A stretch of DNA of 64,000 nt, taken from Bradyrhizobium niftali (lineage in GTDB: Bacteria > Pseudomonadota > Alphaproteobacteria > Rhizobiales > Xanthobacteraceae). The notes beneath the pieces were generated by a model. That model was not told where the DNA came from, did no database searches, and saw only the letters and a list, made by a program, of their open reading frames with translations. The position numbers and the translations under genes are program-made. Below are positions 19,273-28,261 of the stretch, piece by piece. How positions within the stretch are numbered: the first letter of the stretch is position 1; each line of letters starts with the position of its first letter. Where the stretch lies: assembly GCF_004571025.1 (NCBI RefSeq), contig NZ_SPQT01000013.1, positions 62,001 to 126,000 of the forward strand. Direction: 5' to 3'.

Positions 19273-20946
19273 TTATACTGTCAGTACGTGTACCAGACAG
19301 GCGGGCTTTTTGCCCCAATGTTCGTTGATCACGGCCCGGACCGCGCGTCGCACCGACTCAGCCAGGGCGTCCGGATCGCGGCGGCGCGCTTTTGGCAGCC
19401 CCTCGATCGTGGACATCACGGCTTCAAAGACCAGATCGTCGAAAGCCTCGCCCGCCCTGTTCTTCTCGGGAACGCCGACGAGATCGACCTCGGGTTCGTC
19501 CACAAGCTCGCCCTGCGCGGTCATGGCGATGGCGACGAAAGCGCAGCCGGAAAAGGCCATGCGGCGGCGTTCGACCACCGCGCGGGACTTGGAATCCTCC
19601 AGGATCGTGCCGTCCTTGTAGAGACGGCCCGAGGGCACCTCGCCGACGATGCCGGGATCGCCGGGGCCGAGCTTGACGAGGTCGCCGTTGCGGCAGACCA
19701 GCACGCGCGGCACGCCGGCGGCGCGCGCGAGCTTGGCGTGCTCGTGCAGGTGCAGCGCCTCGCCATGGACCGGGATCAGGAGCTGCGGGCGCACCCAGGC
19801 GATCATGTCGCGCAGCTCATCGCGGCGGGGATGGCCGGAGACGTGGACCAGCGCGTCGCGGTCGGTGATCACCTCGACGCCCTGGAGCACCAGATTGTTG
19901 ATGATCGACCCGACCGCCTTCTCGTTGCCGGGAATGGTGCGCGAGGAGAAGATCACGCAATCGCCGCGGTTGAGCGTGATCTCGGGATGGTCGTCATTGG
20001 CGATGCGCGCCAGCGCCGCGCGGGCCTCGCCCTGGCTGCCGGTGCAGAGCGCCAGCACCTTGTCCTGCGGCAGATGGCCGTAGACGTCGGTCGAACGGAA
20101 GTTCTGCACGCCGTCGAGATAGCCGGTCTCGCGCGCGACCTGCGACACGCGGTCCATGGCGCGCCCGACCACGACGACCTCGCGATCGGCGGCCTTGGCG
20201 GCGTCGGCGACGGCTTTGATGCGGGCGACGTTGGAGGCGAAGGTCGTCACGGCAACCCTGCGCTTGGCGGCCTTGACCAGCCCGGCAATGGTCTTGGCGA
20301 CCTCGGCTTCGGAGGGCGAGCGGCCGTCGCGCACCGCGTTGGTGGAATCGCCGATCAGGGCGAGCACGCCCTCGTCGCCGAGTTCGCGCAGCCGCTTTTC
20401 GTCGGTCGGGCGGCCGATGATCGGGGTCGGGTCGATCTTCCAGTCGCCGGTGTGCAGCACGATGCCGGCTTCGGTGTGGATCGCCAGCGCGTGCGATTCA
20501 GGTATCGAATGCGCGACCGGGATGAACTCGACGTTGAACGGGCCGATATCGACGCGGCCTCCCGACGGCACCACCGTCACCGGAATCTTTGGCGCGTTGC
20601 GCTCGGCGGCGCATTTGGCCTCGAACAGCGCCGCGCTGAACTGCGTCGCATAGATCGGGCATTTCAGCCTGGGCCAGAGGTCGATGATGGCGCCGAAATG
20701 GTCCTCATGGGCGTGGGTCAGCACCAGGCCCATCAGGTTCTTGCGTTCCTTCTCCAGGAAGCTGATGTCGGGCATGATCAGGTCGATGCCCGGCAGATGC
20801 TCCTCGTCGCCGAAGGAGACGCCGAGATCGACCGCGAGCCAGGCGCGCTGATGGCGGTTGCCCAGCCCGTAGATCGACAGGTTCATGCCGATCTCGCCGA
20901 CACCGCCGAGCGGCGCAAACACCAGTTCGTCAGGCCGTGCCATCAC
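19273..20946 (-). CDS. rnj: Ribonuclease J
   Basis: 557 residues, the normal length. The metallo-beta-lactamase zinc motif HAHEDH is at 78-83, followed by HTGDWKIDPTPI, GDSTNAVRDGRSPSEAEV, the beta-CASP domain (TFASNVARI, CTGSQGEARAAL), VSGHPRRDELRDMI and HGEALHLHEH. RNase J matures and degrades RNA 5'-to-3' and endonucleolytically, and is usual in Rhizobiales. Its ATG overlaps the stop of birA by 4 nt, placing it at the end of the nuo transcript. Confidence 0.95.
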   Translation of the reverse strand: MMARPDELVFAPLGGVGEIGMNLSIYGLGNRHQRAWLAVDLGVSFGDEEHLPGIDLIMPDISFLEKERKNLMGLVLTHAHEDHFGAIIDLWPRLKCPIYATQFSAALFEAKCAAERNAPKIPVTVVPSGGRVDIGPFNVEFIPVAHSIPESHALAIHTEAGIVLHTGDWKIDPTPIIGRPTDEKRLRELGDEGVLALIGDSTNAVRDGRSPSEAEVAKTIAGLVKAAKRRVAVTTFASNVARIKAVADAAKAADREVVVVGRAMDRVSQVARETGYLDGVQNFRSTDVYGHLPQDKVLALCTGSQGEARAALARIANDDHPEITLNRGDCVIFSSRTIPGNEKAVGSIINNLVLQGVEVITDRDALVHVSGHPRRDELRDMIAWVRPQLLIPVHGEALHLHEHAKLARAAGVPRVLVCRNGDLVKLGPGDPGIVGEVPSGRLYKDGTILEDSKSRAVVERRRMAFSGCAFVAIAMTAQGELVDEPEVDLVGVPEKNRAGEAFDDLVFEAVMSTIEGLPKARRRDPDALAESVRRAVRAVINEHWGKKPACLVHVLTV

Positions 20947-21749
20947 GCAGCTCCCACGGAGGCGGCCGAGCCGAAGAACACCTCGCCGGCCGCCACCGGC
21001 AGGCGTCGGCCGTCAGCAGTGCGGACGATCAGGCAACCGGTGTCGTCGATCGTGTCGAAAATGCCTTCCAGCGTCGTCGTTCCCGTGTTGATCGCAACCT
21101 TCTCGCCAAGACCGGCGGCCCGCTCCAGCCAGAGCTTGCGGATCTCGGCAAAGCCGCGGCCATTGTCCCAGGTGCCGCGGAACTCGACCCAGGCGTCCGA
21201 CAGGGCGGAAAACAGCTCCTCGGCGCTGATCTGGACGCCAAGCGCGGCCAGCGAGACCGCGGGCGTCGGCGTGCCCTCCGGCGCGGCGACGACGTTGGTG
21301 CCTATGCCGACGACGACGGCGAGGCGGTCGCCGATGATTTCGGCCTCGAGCCCGATGCCGACCAGCTTCTTGCCGCCGACCAGCACGTCGTTCGGCCATT
21401 TCAGAGCGTAGCGGGGACGGCCCTCGCCGAGGCGGAGCGCAGCCTCCAGGCTCACCTTCTCCAGGGCCGCCTCCTCCGCCAGCCCCGCGGCAAAGCCAAG
21501 CGTGGCCGCGACGGCGGGGGGCACGTTCATGACTTCGAGGATGCTGGCGGCCAGATTGCCCCGCGGCGCGATCCAGGCGCGCTGGCGCCGGCCGCGGCCG
21601 GCCGTCTGCTCCGATGTGACGAACCACATCGGGCCGCGTTCGCCGCTCCTGGCGTGCTCGATCGCCTCGGTATTGGTCGAGCCGGTCCGCTCGAAAGCTG
21701 CGAGCTTGTAGCCCGCCGAGAGTGCGCGAGGACCGAGCGCGAACCCCAT
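20943..21749 (-). CDS. birA: Biotin--[acetyl-CoA-carboxylase] ligase
   Basis: 268 residues. The biotin-ligase core is readable: TGSTNTEAIEHAR, TSEQTAGRGRRQRAW (biotinyl-AMP loop), LKWPNDVLVGGKKLVGI, and a short C-terminal SH3-like domain. There is no N-terminal DNA-binding domain, so it is a class I enzyme that only attaches biotin to carboxylases and does not repress. It starts 1 nt after the nuoN stop and overlaps rnj by 4 nt. Confidence 0.93.
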   Translation of the reverse strand: MGFALGPRALSAGYKLAAFERTGSTNTEAIEHARSGERGPMWFVTSEQTAGRGRRQRAWIAPRGNLAASILEVMNVPPAVAATLGFAAGLAEEAALEKVSLEAALRLGEGRPRYALKWPNDVLVGGKKLVGIGLEAEIIGDRLAVVVGIGTNVVAAPEGTPTPAVSLAALGVQISAEELFSALSDAWVEFRGTWDNGRGFAEIRKLWLERAAGLGEKVAINTGTTTLEGIFDTIDDTGCLIVRTADGRRLPVAAGEVFFGSAASVGAA

Positions 21750-21750
21750 C

Positions 21751-23187
21751 CTAGAACAGCGACTTTGCGGCGGCAGAGGCGACGCTCACCACCGGCCCCG
21801 CGAACAACGCGAACAGGATATTGAACAGGCCCGCGACCGCCAGCACCGTCTTCACCTCGACGCGCACCGGGTCGACCTGACCGGCCGGCTCGTCGAAATA
21901 CATCGTCTTGACGATGGCGAGATAGTAGTAGGCACCCACCACGCTGGAGAGCACGCCGATCACGGCGAGCGTGAACAGGTTCGCCTTGATGGCGGCGACG
22001 AAGACGTACCATTTGGCGAAGAAGCCGGCGAGCGGCGGAATGCCCGCGAGCGAGAACAGCAGCATCGCGAACATGAAGGCGAGCAACGGATTGGTGCGCG
22101 ACAGACCGGCGAAATCGCTGATCTGCTCCACGGCCTGGCCGTTGCGCTTCATGGCGAGGATGATCGAGAACGAGCCGAGCGTCATCGCGACATAGATCAC
22201 GATGTACATCAGGACGCCCTGCGCGCCCTCGACCGTGCCGGAGGCAAGGCCGACCAGGGCAAAGCCCATGTGGCCGATCGAGGAATAGGCCATCAGGCGC
22301 TTGATGTTGCTCTGGCCGATCGCGGCGAACGAACCCAGCGCCATCGAGGCGATCGCCACGAACACCAGGATCTGCTGCCACTGCGAGACGATGCCGGGGA
22401 AAGCGGTCAGCGTGACGCGGGTGAAGACGGCGAGCGCGGCCACCTTCGGCGCCGAGGCGAAGAAGGCGGTGACCGGCGTCGGTGCGCCCTCGTAGACATC
22501 AGGCGTCCACATGTGGAACGGCACGGCCGAGACCTTGAAGCAGAGGCCGGCGAGCAGGAAGACGAGACCGAACACCAGGCCGACATTCGCGGCCGTTGCG
22601 GCGGCCGCGATGCCGGTGAAGCTGACCGTGCCGGTGAAGCCGTAGATCAGCGAGGAGCCGTAGAGCAGCATGCCCGAGGACAGTGCGCCGAGCACAAAGT
22701 ACTTCAGGCCGGCTTCGGTCGACTTGGCGTTGTCGCGGTTCGAGGACGCCACGACGTAGAGCGCGAGCGACATCAATTCGAGGCCGAGATAGAGCGAGAT
22801 CAGGTCGCCGGCCGAGATCAGCACCATCATGCCGAGGGTCGAGAGCAGCACCAGGATGGCGTATTCGAAGATGCGGCGCGAGGGGTCGGACAGGAACTCG
22901 GTCGACAGCACCAGCGTCACCGCCGAGCCGATCAGGGCCAGAATCTTCATGAAGCGGGCGAAGTCGTCGACGATGAAGCTGCCGCCAAAGGTCACCTGCT
23001 TGCCCGCGGGCAGCATGTATTCGAGCACGCCGACCACGACCAGAAGCAGGACCGCCAGCGTCGTGATCGCCTTGGTCGTCTCCTGCCCGCGATACGCACC
23101 GAGCATCAGAAGCGCCATGGCGCCGACCGCGAGCACGAGCTCGGGCAGCACGGGCGCCAGTTGATAACCTGCAGTCGAAAAGCTCAT
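21751..23187 (-). CDS. nuoN: NADH-quinone oxidoreductase subunit N
   Basis: 478 residues, strongly hydrophobic, about 14 membrane helices. It belongs to the antiporter-like subunits (with NuoL and NuoM): the conserved Glu in YLGLELMSLALYV, the Lys in GLKYFVLGALSSGMLLYG and FKVSAVPFHMWTPDVYEGAP are visible. It is the most membrane-proximal of the three antiporter-like subunits in the proton-pumping arm. It ends the classical nuo series; birA follows 1 nt later. Confidence 0.96.
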   Translation of the reverse strand: MSFSTAGYQLAPVLPELVLAVGAMALLMLGAYRGQETTKAITTLAVLLLVVVGVLEYMLPAGKQVTFGGSFIVDDFARFMKILALIGSAVTLVLSTEFLSDPSRRIFEYAILVLLSTLGMMVLISAGDLISLYLGLELMSLALYVVASSNRDNAKSTEAGLKYFVLGALSSGMLLYGSSLIYGFTGTVSFTGIAAAATAANVGLVFGLVFLLAGLCFKVSAVPFHMWTPDVYEGAPTPVTAFFASAPKVAALAVFTRVTLTAFPGIVSQWQQILVFVAIASMALGSFAAIGQSNIKRLMAYSSIGHMGFALVGLASGTVEGAQGVLMYIVIYVAMTLGSFSIILAMKRNGQAVEQISDFAGLSRTNPLLAFMFAMLLFSLAGIPPLAGFFAKWYVFVAAIKANLFTLAVIGVLSSVVGAYYYLAIVKTMYFDEPAGQVDPVRVEVKTVLAVAGLFNILFALFAGPVVSVASAAAKSLF

Positions 23188-23209
23188 GGCGATATCCTGA
23201 CCTGCCCGA

Positions 23210-24718
23210 TCACTGGAGCAGTGCGGCGGCCTTCACGGCCGTCACAGCGGTGTTGTAGTTGTTGACGAGTTGCTGGACCGAGGCGGCCGACATGTTGAGC
23301 ACCGGCTTCGGATAGACGCCGAACAGGATCGTCAGCGCGATCAGCGGGAACAGCGTCACGCACTCACGCAAGGTGAGATCCTTCATGCTCATCAGCGACG
23401 GCTTGACCAGCGCCCCGAATACGACCTTGCGGTAGAGCCACAGCGCGTAGCCCGCCGACAGGATCACGCCGAAGGTGGCGAAGAACGCGGTCGGGATCGA
23501 GACCTTGAACGTGCCGAGCAGCGTCATGAACTCGCCGACGAAGCCGGACGTGCCGGGCAGTCCGACATTGGCCATGGTGAAGATCATGAAGGTCAGCGCG
23601 TAGAGCGGCATCCGGTTGACGAGGCCGCCATAGGCCGCGATCTCGCGGGTGTGCAGGCGGTCGTAGACGACGCCGACGCAGAGGAACAGCGCGCCGGAGA
23701 CGATGCCGTGCGAGATCATCTGGAACACGCCGCCGGCGACGCCCTGCATGGTGCCGGCGAAGATGCCCATGGTGACGAAGCCCATATGCGCCACTGACGA
23801 GTACGCGATCAGCTTCTTCATGTCCTCCTGCATCAGCGCCACCAGCGAGGTGTAGACGATGGCGATGACCGAGAGCGTGAACACCAGCGGCGCGAAGTCA
23901 TGCGACGCCAGGGGGAACATCGGCAGCGAGAAGCGCAGGAAGCCGTAGCCGCCCATCTTCAGCAGGATCGCGGCCAGGACCACGGAGCCTGCCGTCGGCG
24001 CCTCGACGTGCGCGTCGGGAAGCCAGGTGTGCACCGGCCACATCGGCATCTTCACCGCGAAGGAGGCGAAGAAGGCGAGCCAGGCCCAGGTCTGCAACGA
24101 CCGCGGCACGGCGGTGTGCATCAGGGTCGGGATATCGGTGGTGCCGCCGTTCCAGTACAGCGCCATGATGGCGAGCAGCATCAGCACCGAGCCGAGCAGC
24201 GTGTAGAGGAAGAACTTGAAGGACGCGTAGACCCGGCGCGGGCCGCCCCAGACGCCGATGATCAGGAACATCGGGATCAGGCCGCCTTCGAAGAACAGGT
24301 AGAACAGCACCAGATCGAGCGCGGAGAAGGTGCCGATCATCAGCGTTTCCAGGATCAGGAACGCCATCATGTATTCGCGGACGCGGCTGGTGATCGCCTT
24401 CCAGCTCGCGATGATGCAGAACGGCATGATGGCGGTGGTCAGGATCACGAGCGGCAGCGAAATGCCGTCCACGCCCATGTGGTAGGTGATGCCGGTGGCG
24501 AGCCAGGCCGACTTCTCGACGAACTGGAAGTCGGCATTCGCAGGATCGAAGCGCATGACCAGGATCACCGACACCGCGAAGGTGATCAGCGTGGTCCACA
24601 ATGCGATCCAGCGCGAGTTGCGCCGCGCCGCCTCGTCGTCGCCGCGGCTGAGATAGACGATCAGCGCGCCGACCAGCGGCAGGAAGGTCGTGACCGATAC
24701 AATGGGCCAGGTCGTCAT
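23210..24718 (-). CDS. nuoM: NADH-quinone oxidoreductase subunit M
   Basis: 502 residues with about 14 membrane helices. The antiporter-like signature is visible: LFYLFFEGGLIPMFLIIGVWG containing the key Glu (cited here in part as FFEGGLIPMF), KFFLYTLLGSVLML with the Lys, and KMPMWPVHTWLPDAHVEAPT. It starts directly after the nuoL stop with no gap, so translation is probably coupled. Proton-pumping subunit of the membrane arm. Confidence 0.96.
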   Translation of the reverse strand: MTTWPIVSVTTFLPLVGALIVYLSRGDDEAARRNSRWIALWTTLITFAVSVILVMRFDPANADFQFVEKSAWLATGITYHMGVDGISLPLVILTTAIMPFCIIASWKAITSRVREYMMAFLILETLMIGTFSALDLVLFYLFFEGGLIPMFLIIGVWGGPRRVYASFKFFLYTLLGSVLMLLAIMALYWNGGTTDIPTLMHTAVPRSLQTWAWLAFFASFAVKMPMWPVHTWLPDAHVEAPTAGSVVLAAILLKMGGYGFLRFSLPMFPLASHDFAPLVFTLSVIAIVYTSLVALMQEDMKKLIAYSSVAHMGFVTMGIFAGTMQGVAGGVFQMISHGIVSGALFLCVGVVYDRLHTREIAAYGGLVNRMPLYALTFMIFTMANVGLPGTSGFVGEFMTLLGTFKVSIPTAFFATFGVILSAGYALWLYRKVVFGALVKPSLMSMKDLTLRECVTLFPLIALTILFGVYPKPVLNMSAASVQQLVNNYNTAVTAVKAAALLQ

Positions 24719-26797
24719 TTACTGGCCTCCAAAGCCGAACATGAACCAGGTGATCAGGCCGGCGGCGCCGATCAGCATGGCGAATGCGTAGTGATAGAGA
24801 TAGCCGGTCTGGATCTTCACGACGTTGCGGGTGACGTCCAGCACGCGGGCCGAGACGCCGTCGGGTCCGAGGCCGTCGATGATGAAGCCGTCGCCCTTCT
24901 TCCAGAGCTGGTAGCCGATCCACTTCGCCGGACGGACGAAGATGAGGTCGTACAGCTCGTCGAAGTACCATTTGTTGAGCAGGAACTGGTACAGCATCGG
25001 CTGCTCTGCAGCGAGCCGAACGGGGATGTAGGGCCGGCGGATGTAGAACAGGTACGAGACCAGGAAGCCCAGCACCATCATCACCGTCGGAAGCAAGGCG
25101 ATGGTCTCGGGGATGTGGTGCATCTCCTCGATGATGTGCGGGTTCATCTTCACGGACTCGCGGAAGAACTCCTCGACGCCGTGGCCGGCGAACAGCTCCT
25201 TGAACGGGAAGCCCGCGACGATCGAGCCGACCGCGAGCACGCCGATCGGGACCAGGATCCAGAGCGGGGCCTCATGCGCGGCCTCGTAATGATGCTCGTC
25301 ATGCGGTTCGCCGTGGAAGGTCTTGAAGATCAGGCGCCAGGAGTAGAACGAGGTCAGGCCGGCGGCCACGACCGTCATCAGGAAGCCGTACATCGCGAAC
25401 GGATTGTGCGAGGCGTAGGCCGATTCGATGATCGCATCCTTGGAGAAGTAGCCGGCGGTGAGCGGGAAGCCCGTGAGCGCCAGCGTGCCGACCACCATCA
25501 CCGCGTAGGTGTAGGGGATCTTCTTCCAGAGGCCGCCCATGTTGCGGATGTCCTGCTCGTGGTGCATCGCGTAGATCACCGAGCCGGAGCCCAAGAACAG
25601 CAGCGCCTTGAAGAAGGCGTGCGTGAACAGGTGGAACATGCCGACCGAATAGGCCCCTGCTCCCATCGCCACGAACATGTAGCCGAGCTGCGAACAGGTC
25701 GAGTAGGCAACGATGCGCTTGATGTCGTTCTGGACGAGGCCGATGGTCGCGGCGAAGAACGCCGTGGTCGCGCCGAAGAACATCACGACGGCCTGCGCGT
25801 TCGGGGCGAGCTCGAACAGCGGCGACAGTCGCGCCACCATGAACACGCCCGCGGTGACCATGGTTGCGGCGTGGATCAGCGCGGAGACCGGGGTCGGACC
25901 TTCCATCGCGTCCGGCAACCAGGTGTGGAGCAGGAACTGCGCCGACTTGCCCATCGCGCCCATGAACAGCAGGAGGCAGGTCAGGGTCAGCGCGTCGGCG
26001 TGCCAGCCGAGGAAGTTGATGGTCTTGCCGGTGAGGCCGGGCGCGGCATGGAAGATCGTCTCGAAATCGGTCGAGCCAACCAGCATGAAGATCGCGAAGA
26101 TGCCGAGCGCGAAGCCGAAATCGCCGACGCGGTTGACCACGAAGGCCTTGATGGCGGCCGCGTTCGCCGACGGCTTCTGATACCAGAAGCCGATCAGCAG
26201 GTAGCTGGCCAGACCCACGCCTTCCCAGCCGAAGAACAGCTGCACGAGGTTGTCCGCCGTTACCAGCATCAGCATGGCGAAGGTGAACAGCGAGAGATAG
26301 CCGAAGAAGCGCGGCCGGTACGGATCCTCGTCCATGTAGCCGATGGAATAGAGGTGCACGAGCGAGGACACGGTCGTCACCACCACCAGCATCACGGCGG
26401 TGAGCGTATCGACGCGCAGCGTCCAGTAGACCTGGAGGTCGCCGGAGAGGATCCACGGCAACAGCGGAATCCGCATGTCATGGTGCATGAAGCCGACATC
26501 GACCAGCGTCATCCAGGACAGCCCAGCCGACACGAACAGCAATGCCGTCGTGATCAGCTCGGCCGCGCGCGAGCCCGCCGCAGCCGGCTCGACCGGTCCG
26601 TGCCCGTGGTCGTCATGGCCATGATCGTCGTGACCATGATCGTCATGGGCCGCCGACGCATGCGCATCGCCGTGACCGTGGTCGCCGTGATGCTCGACCT
26701 CGTCGCCTGAGGGGTTGCGGGCATGCGCGCCGAACAGCGCGATCAGGCCGGCCAAGATGGCGCCCAGGAGCGGCAGGAATACGATTGCCTGAACCAT
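24719..26797 (-). CDS. nuoL: NADH-quinone oxidoreductase subunit L with His-rich N-terminal segment
   Basis: 692 residues. The core carries the antiporter signature (FFGWEGVGLASYLLIGFWY with the key Glu; QFLLHTWLPDAMEGPTPVSA) and the long C-terminal lateral-helix region. Between the first membrane helix and the next (about residues 25-70) sits a segment rich in His and Asp, with three repeats of DDHGH and 12 His between residues 36 and 66. This loop is longer and more acidic/His-rich than in most NuoL proteins. It does not disturb the conserved helices. Confidence 0.95.
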   Translation of the reverse strand: MVQAIVFLPLLGAILAGLIALFGAHARNPSGDEVEHHGDHGHGDAHASAAHDDHGHDDHGHDDHGHGPVEPAAAGSRAAELITTALLFVSAGLSWMTLVDVGFMHHDMRIPLLPWILSGDLQVYWTLRVDTLTAVMLVVVTTVSSLVHLYSIGYMDEDPYRPRFFGYLSLFTFAMLMLVTADNLVQLFFGWEGVGLASYLLIGFWYQKPSANAAAIKAFVVNRVGDFGFALGIFAIFMLVGSTDFETIFHAAPGLTGKTINFLGWHADALTLTCLLLFMGAMGKSAQFLLHTWLPDAMEGPTPVSALIHAATMVTAGVFMVARLSPLFELAPNAQAVVMFFGATTAFFAATIGLVQNDIKRIVAYSTCSQLGYMFVAMGAGAYSVGMFHLFTHAFFKALLFLGSGSVIYAMHHEQDIRNMGGLWKKIPYTYAVMVVGTLALTGFPLTAGYFSKDAIIESAYASHNPFAMYGFLMTVVAAGLTSFYSWRLIFKTFHGEPHDEHHYEAAHEAPLWILVPIGVLAVGSIVAGFPFKELFAGHGVEEFFRESVKMNPHIIEEMHHIPETIALLPTVMMVLGFLVSYLFYIRRPYIPVRLAAEQPMLYQFLLNKWYFDELYDLIFVRPAKWIGYQLWKKGDGFIIDGLGPDGVSARVLDVTRNVVKIQTGYLYHYAFAMLIGAAGLITWFMFGFGGQ

Positions 26798-26805
26798 GAC
26801 TGAGC

Positions 26806-27123
26806 TCAGCCCTTCATCAGATTGACGTCCTCAACCGCGATCGAGCCGCGGTTGCGGAAATAGACCACCAGGATGGCGAGACCGATCGCGGCTTCGGCAG
26901 CGGCGACCGTCAGCACCAGAAGCGCGAAGACCTGGCCGACGATGTCGCCGAGGAAGGTCGAGAACGCGACGAGGTTGATGTTGACCGAGAGCAGAATCAG
27001 CTCGATCGACATCAGGATGACGATGATGTTCTTGCGGTTCAGGAAGATGCCGAGGATCCCGAGCGTGAACAGGATCGCGCCGACCGCCAGATAGTGTCCG
27101 AGCCCGATCGTCATTTCACCCAC
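26806..27123 (-). CDS. nuoK: NADH-quinone oxidoreductase subunit K
   Basis: 105 residues with three membrane helices, of the MnhC/NuoK type. Conserved Glu residues lie in helix 2 (SIELILLSVNINLVAF) and helix 3 (AAAEAAIGLAILVVYF); both contribute to the proton path. It overlaps nuoJ by 13 nt and is followed by nuoL 8 nt later. Confidence 0.96.
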   Translation of the reverse strand: MGEMTIGLGHYLAVGAILFTLGILGIFLNRKNIIVILMSIELILLSVNINLVAFSTFLGDIVGQVFALLVLTVAAAEAAIGLAILVVYFRNRGSIAVEDVNLMKG

Positions 27124-27749
27124 TCCGCCGCGTCGGCATCCGAGAGCCCCTGCCCTGGCGCCACCTTGCGCATCGCCATCGCCATCTCGGGCGTGCGCGC
27201 GTTCTGAACGTTGATGTCCTGCCGCTTCACGCTCGCCTTGTGCCTGAGCGTCAGCACGATGGCACCGATCATGGCGACCAGCAGCACCATGCCCGCGAGC
27301 TGGAAGTAGTGGATGTACTTCGTATAGAGCACGAGGCCGAGCGCCTCGGTGTTCGAGACGTTGGTCGGGATCGCCGCCGTGATCGTCTTGGAGACGCCGG
27401 GGTTGATGACCCAGAAGCCGACGGTGAGCAGCAGCTCGAACATGAAGATGCCGCCGATCACGAGGCCGACCGGCAGGTACTCGATGAAGCCCTCGCGCAG
27501 CTCGAGGAAGTCGACGTCGAGCATCATGATCACGAACAGGAACAGCACCGCGACCGCGCCGACATAGACGACGATCAGCATCATGCCGAGGAATTCGGCA
27601 CCCATCAGCACGAACAGGCCGGAGGCGTTGACGAAGGCCAGGATCAGGTACAGCACGGAGTGCACGGGATTGCGCGAGACAATCACCATCACCGCCGAGG
27701 CGACACAGATGCCGGCGAAGAGATAGAAGAACAGCGCGGGAAGGATCAT
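27111..27749 (-). CDS. nuoJ: NADH-quinone oxidoreductase subunit J
   Basis: 212 residues with five membrane helices. Visible family marks: SRNPVHSVLYLILAFVNASG, with the helix-3 region MMLIVVYVGAVAVLFLFVIM around the conserved tyrosine and glycine break. It is a core membrane subunit near the quinone end of complex I. The C-terminal tail is polar and longer than in E. coli. It overlaps the nuoK start by 13 nt. Confidence 0.95.
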   Translation of the reverse strand: MILPALFFYLFAGICVASAVMVIVSRNPVHSVLYLILAFVNASGLFVLMGAEFLGMMLIVVYVGAVAVLFLFVIMMLDVDFLELREGFIEYLPVGLVIGGIFMFELLLTVGFWVINPGVSKTITAAIPTNVSNTEALGLVLYTKYIHYFQLAGMVLLVAMIGAIVLTLRHKASVKRQDINVQNARTPEMAMAMRKVAPGQGLSDADAAEWVK

Positions 27750-27758
27750 GCTCTCATC

Positions 27759-28253
27759 TCACCGGTACGGCGCGTCGAGCTCGATCGCCTTCGCGATCTC
27801 GCGTTCCCAGCGGTCGCCATTGGCGAGCAGCTTGGCCTTGTCATAGAACAGTTCCTCGCGGGTCTCGGTCGCGAACTCGAAGTTCGGACCTTCGACGATG
27901 GCGTCGACCGGACAGGCCTCCTGGCAGAGGCCGCAATAGATGCACTTCACCATGTCGATGTCGTAGCGCACCGTGCGGCGGGTGCCGTCGTTGCGGCGCG
28001 GGCCGGCCTCGATGGTGATGGCCTGCGCCGGGCACACGGCTTCGCACAGCTTGCAGGCGATGCAGCGTTCCTCGCCGTTCGGATAGCGGCGCAGCGCGTG
28101 CTCGCCGCGGAAGCGCGGCGAGATCGGACCCTTCTCGAAGGGATAGTTCAGCGTCGGCTTCGGCTGGAAGAAATAGCGCATGGCGAGGAAGAACGCCGAG
28201 ACGAATTCCGACAGCAGAAGCGAGCGTGCAGTGGCGTTGATGTTGATACCCAT
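27759..28253 (-). CDS. nuoI: NADH-quinone oxidoreductase subunit I
   Basis: 164 residues from the ATG at 28251-28253 (MGININATARSLLLSEF). The frame is open further upstream, but only as a shadow of nuoH. Two 4Fe-4S ferredoxin motifs are intact, CIACKLCEAVCP and CIYCGLCQEACP, which hold clusters N6a and N6b that pass electrons from NuoG toward N2 in NuoB. It lies 8 nt after nuoH. Confidence 0.96.
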   Translation of the reverse strand: MGININATARSLLLSEFVSAFFLAMRYFFQPKPTLNYPFEKGPISPRFRGEHALRRYPNGEERCIACKLCEAVCPAQAITIEAGPRRNDGTRRTVRYDIDMVKCIYCGLCQEACPVDAIVEGPNFEFATETREELFYDKAKLLANGDRWEREIAKAIELDAPYR

Positions 28254-28261
28254 GACGGCCC

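Noticed and set aside
23900..26710. Very long open frame (over 900 codons) antisense to nuoL and nuoM
   Set aside because: Its predicted product is a run of Asp, Glu, His, Arg and Gln with no domain; it is a by-product of GC-rich codon usage in nuoL and nuoM.
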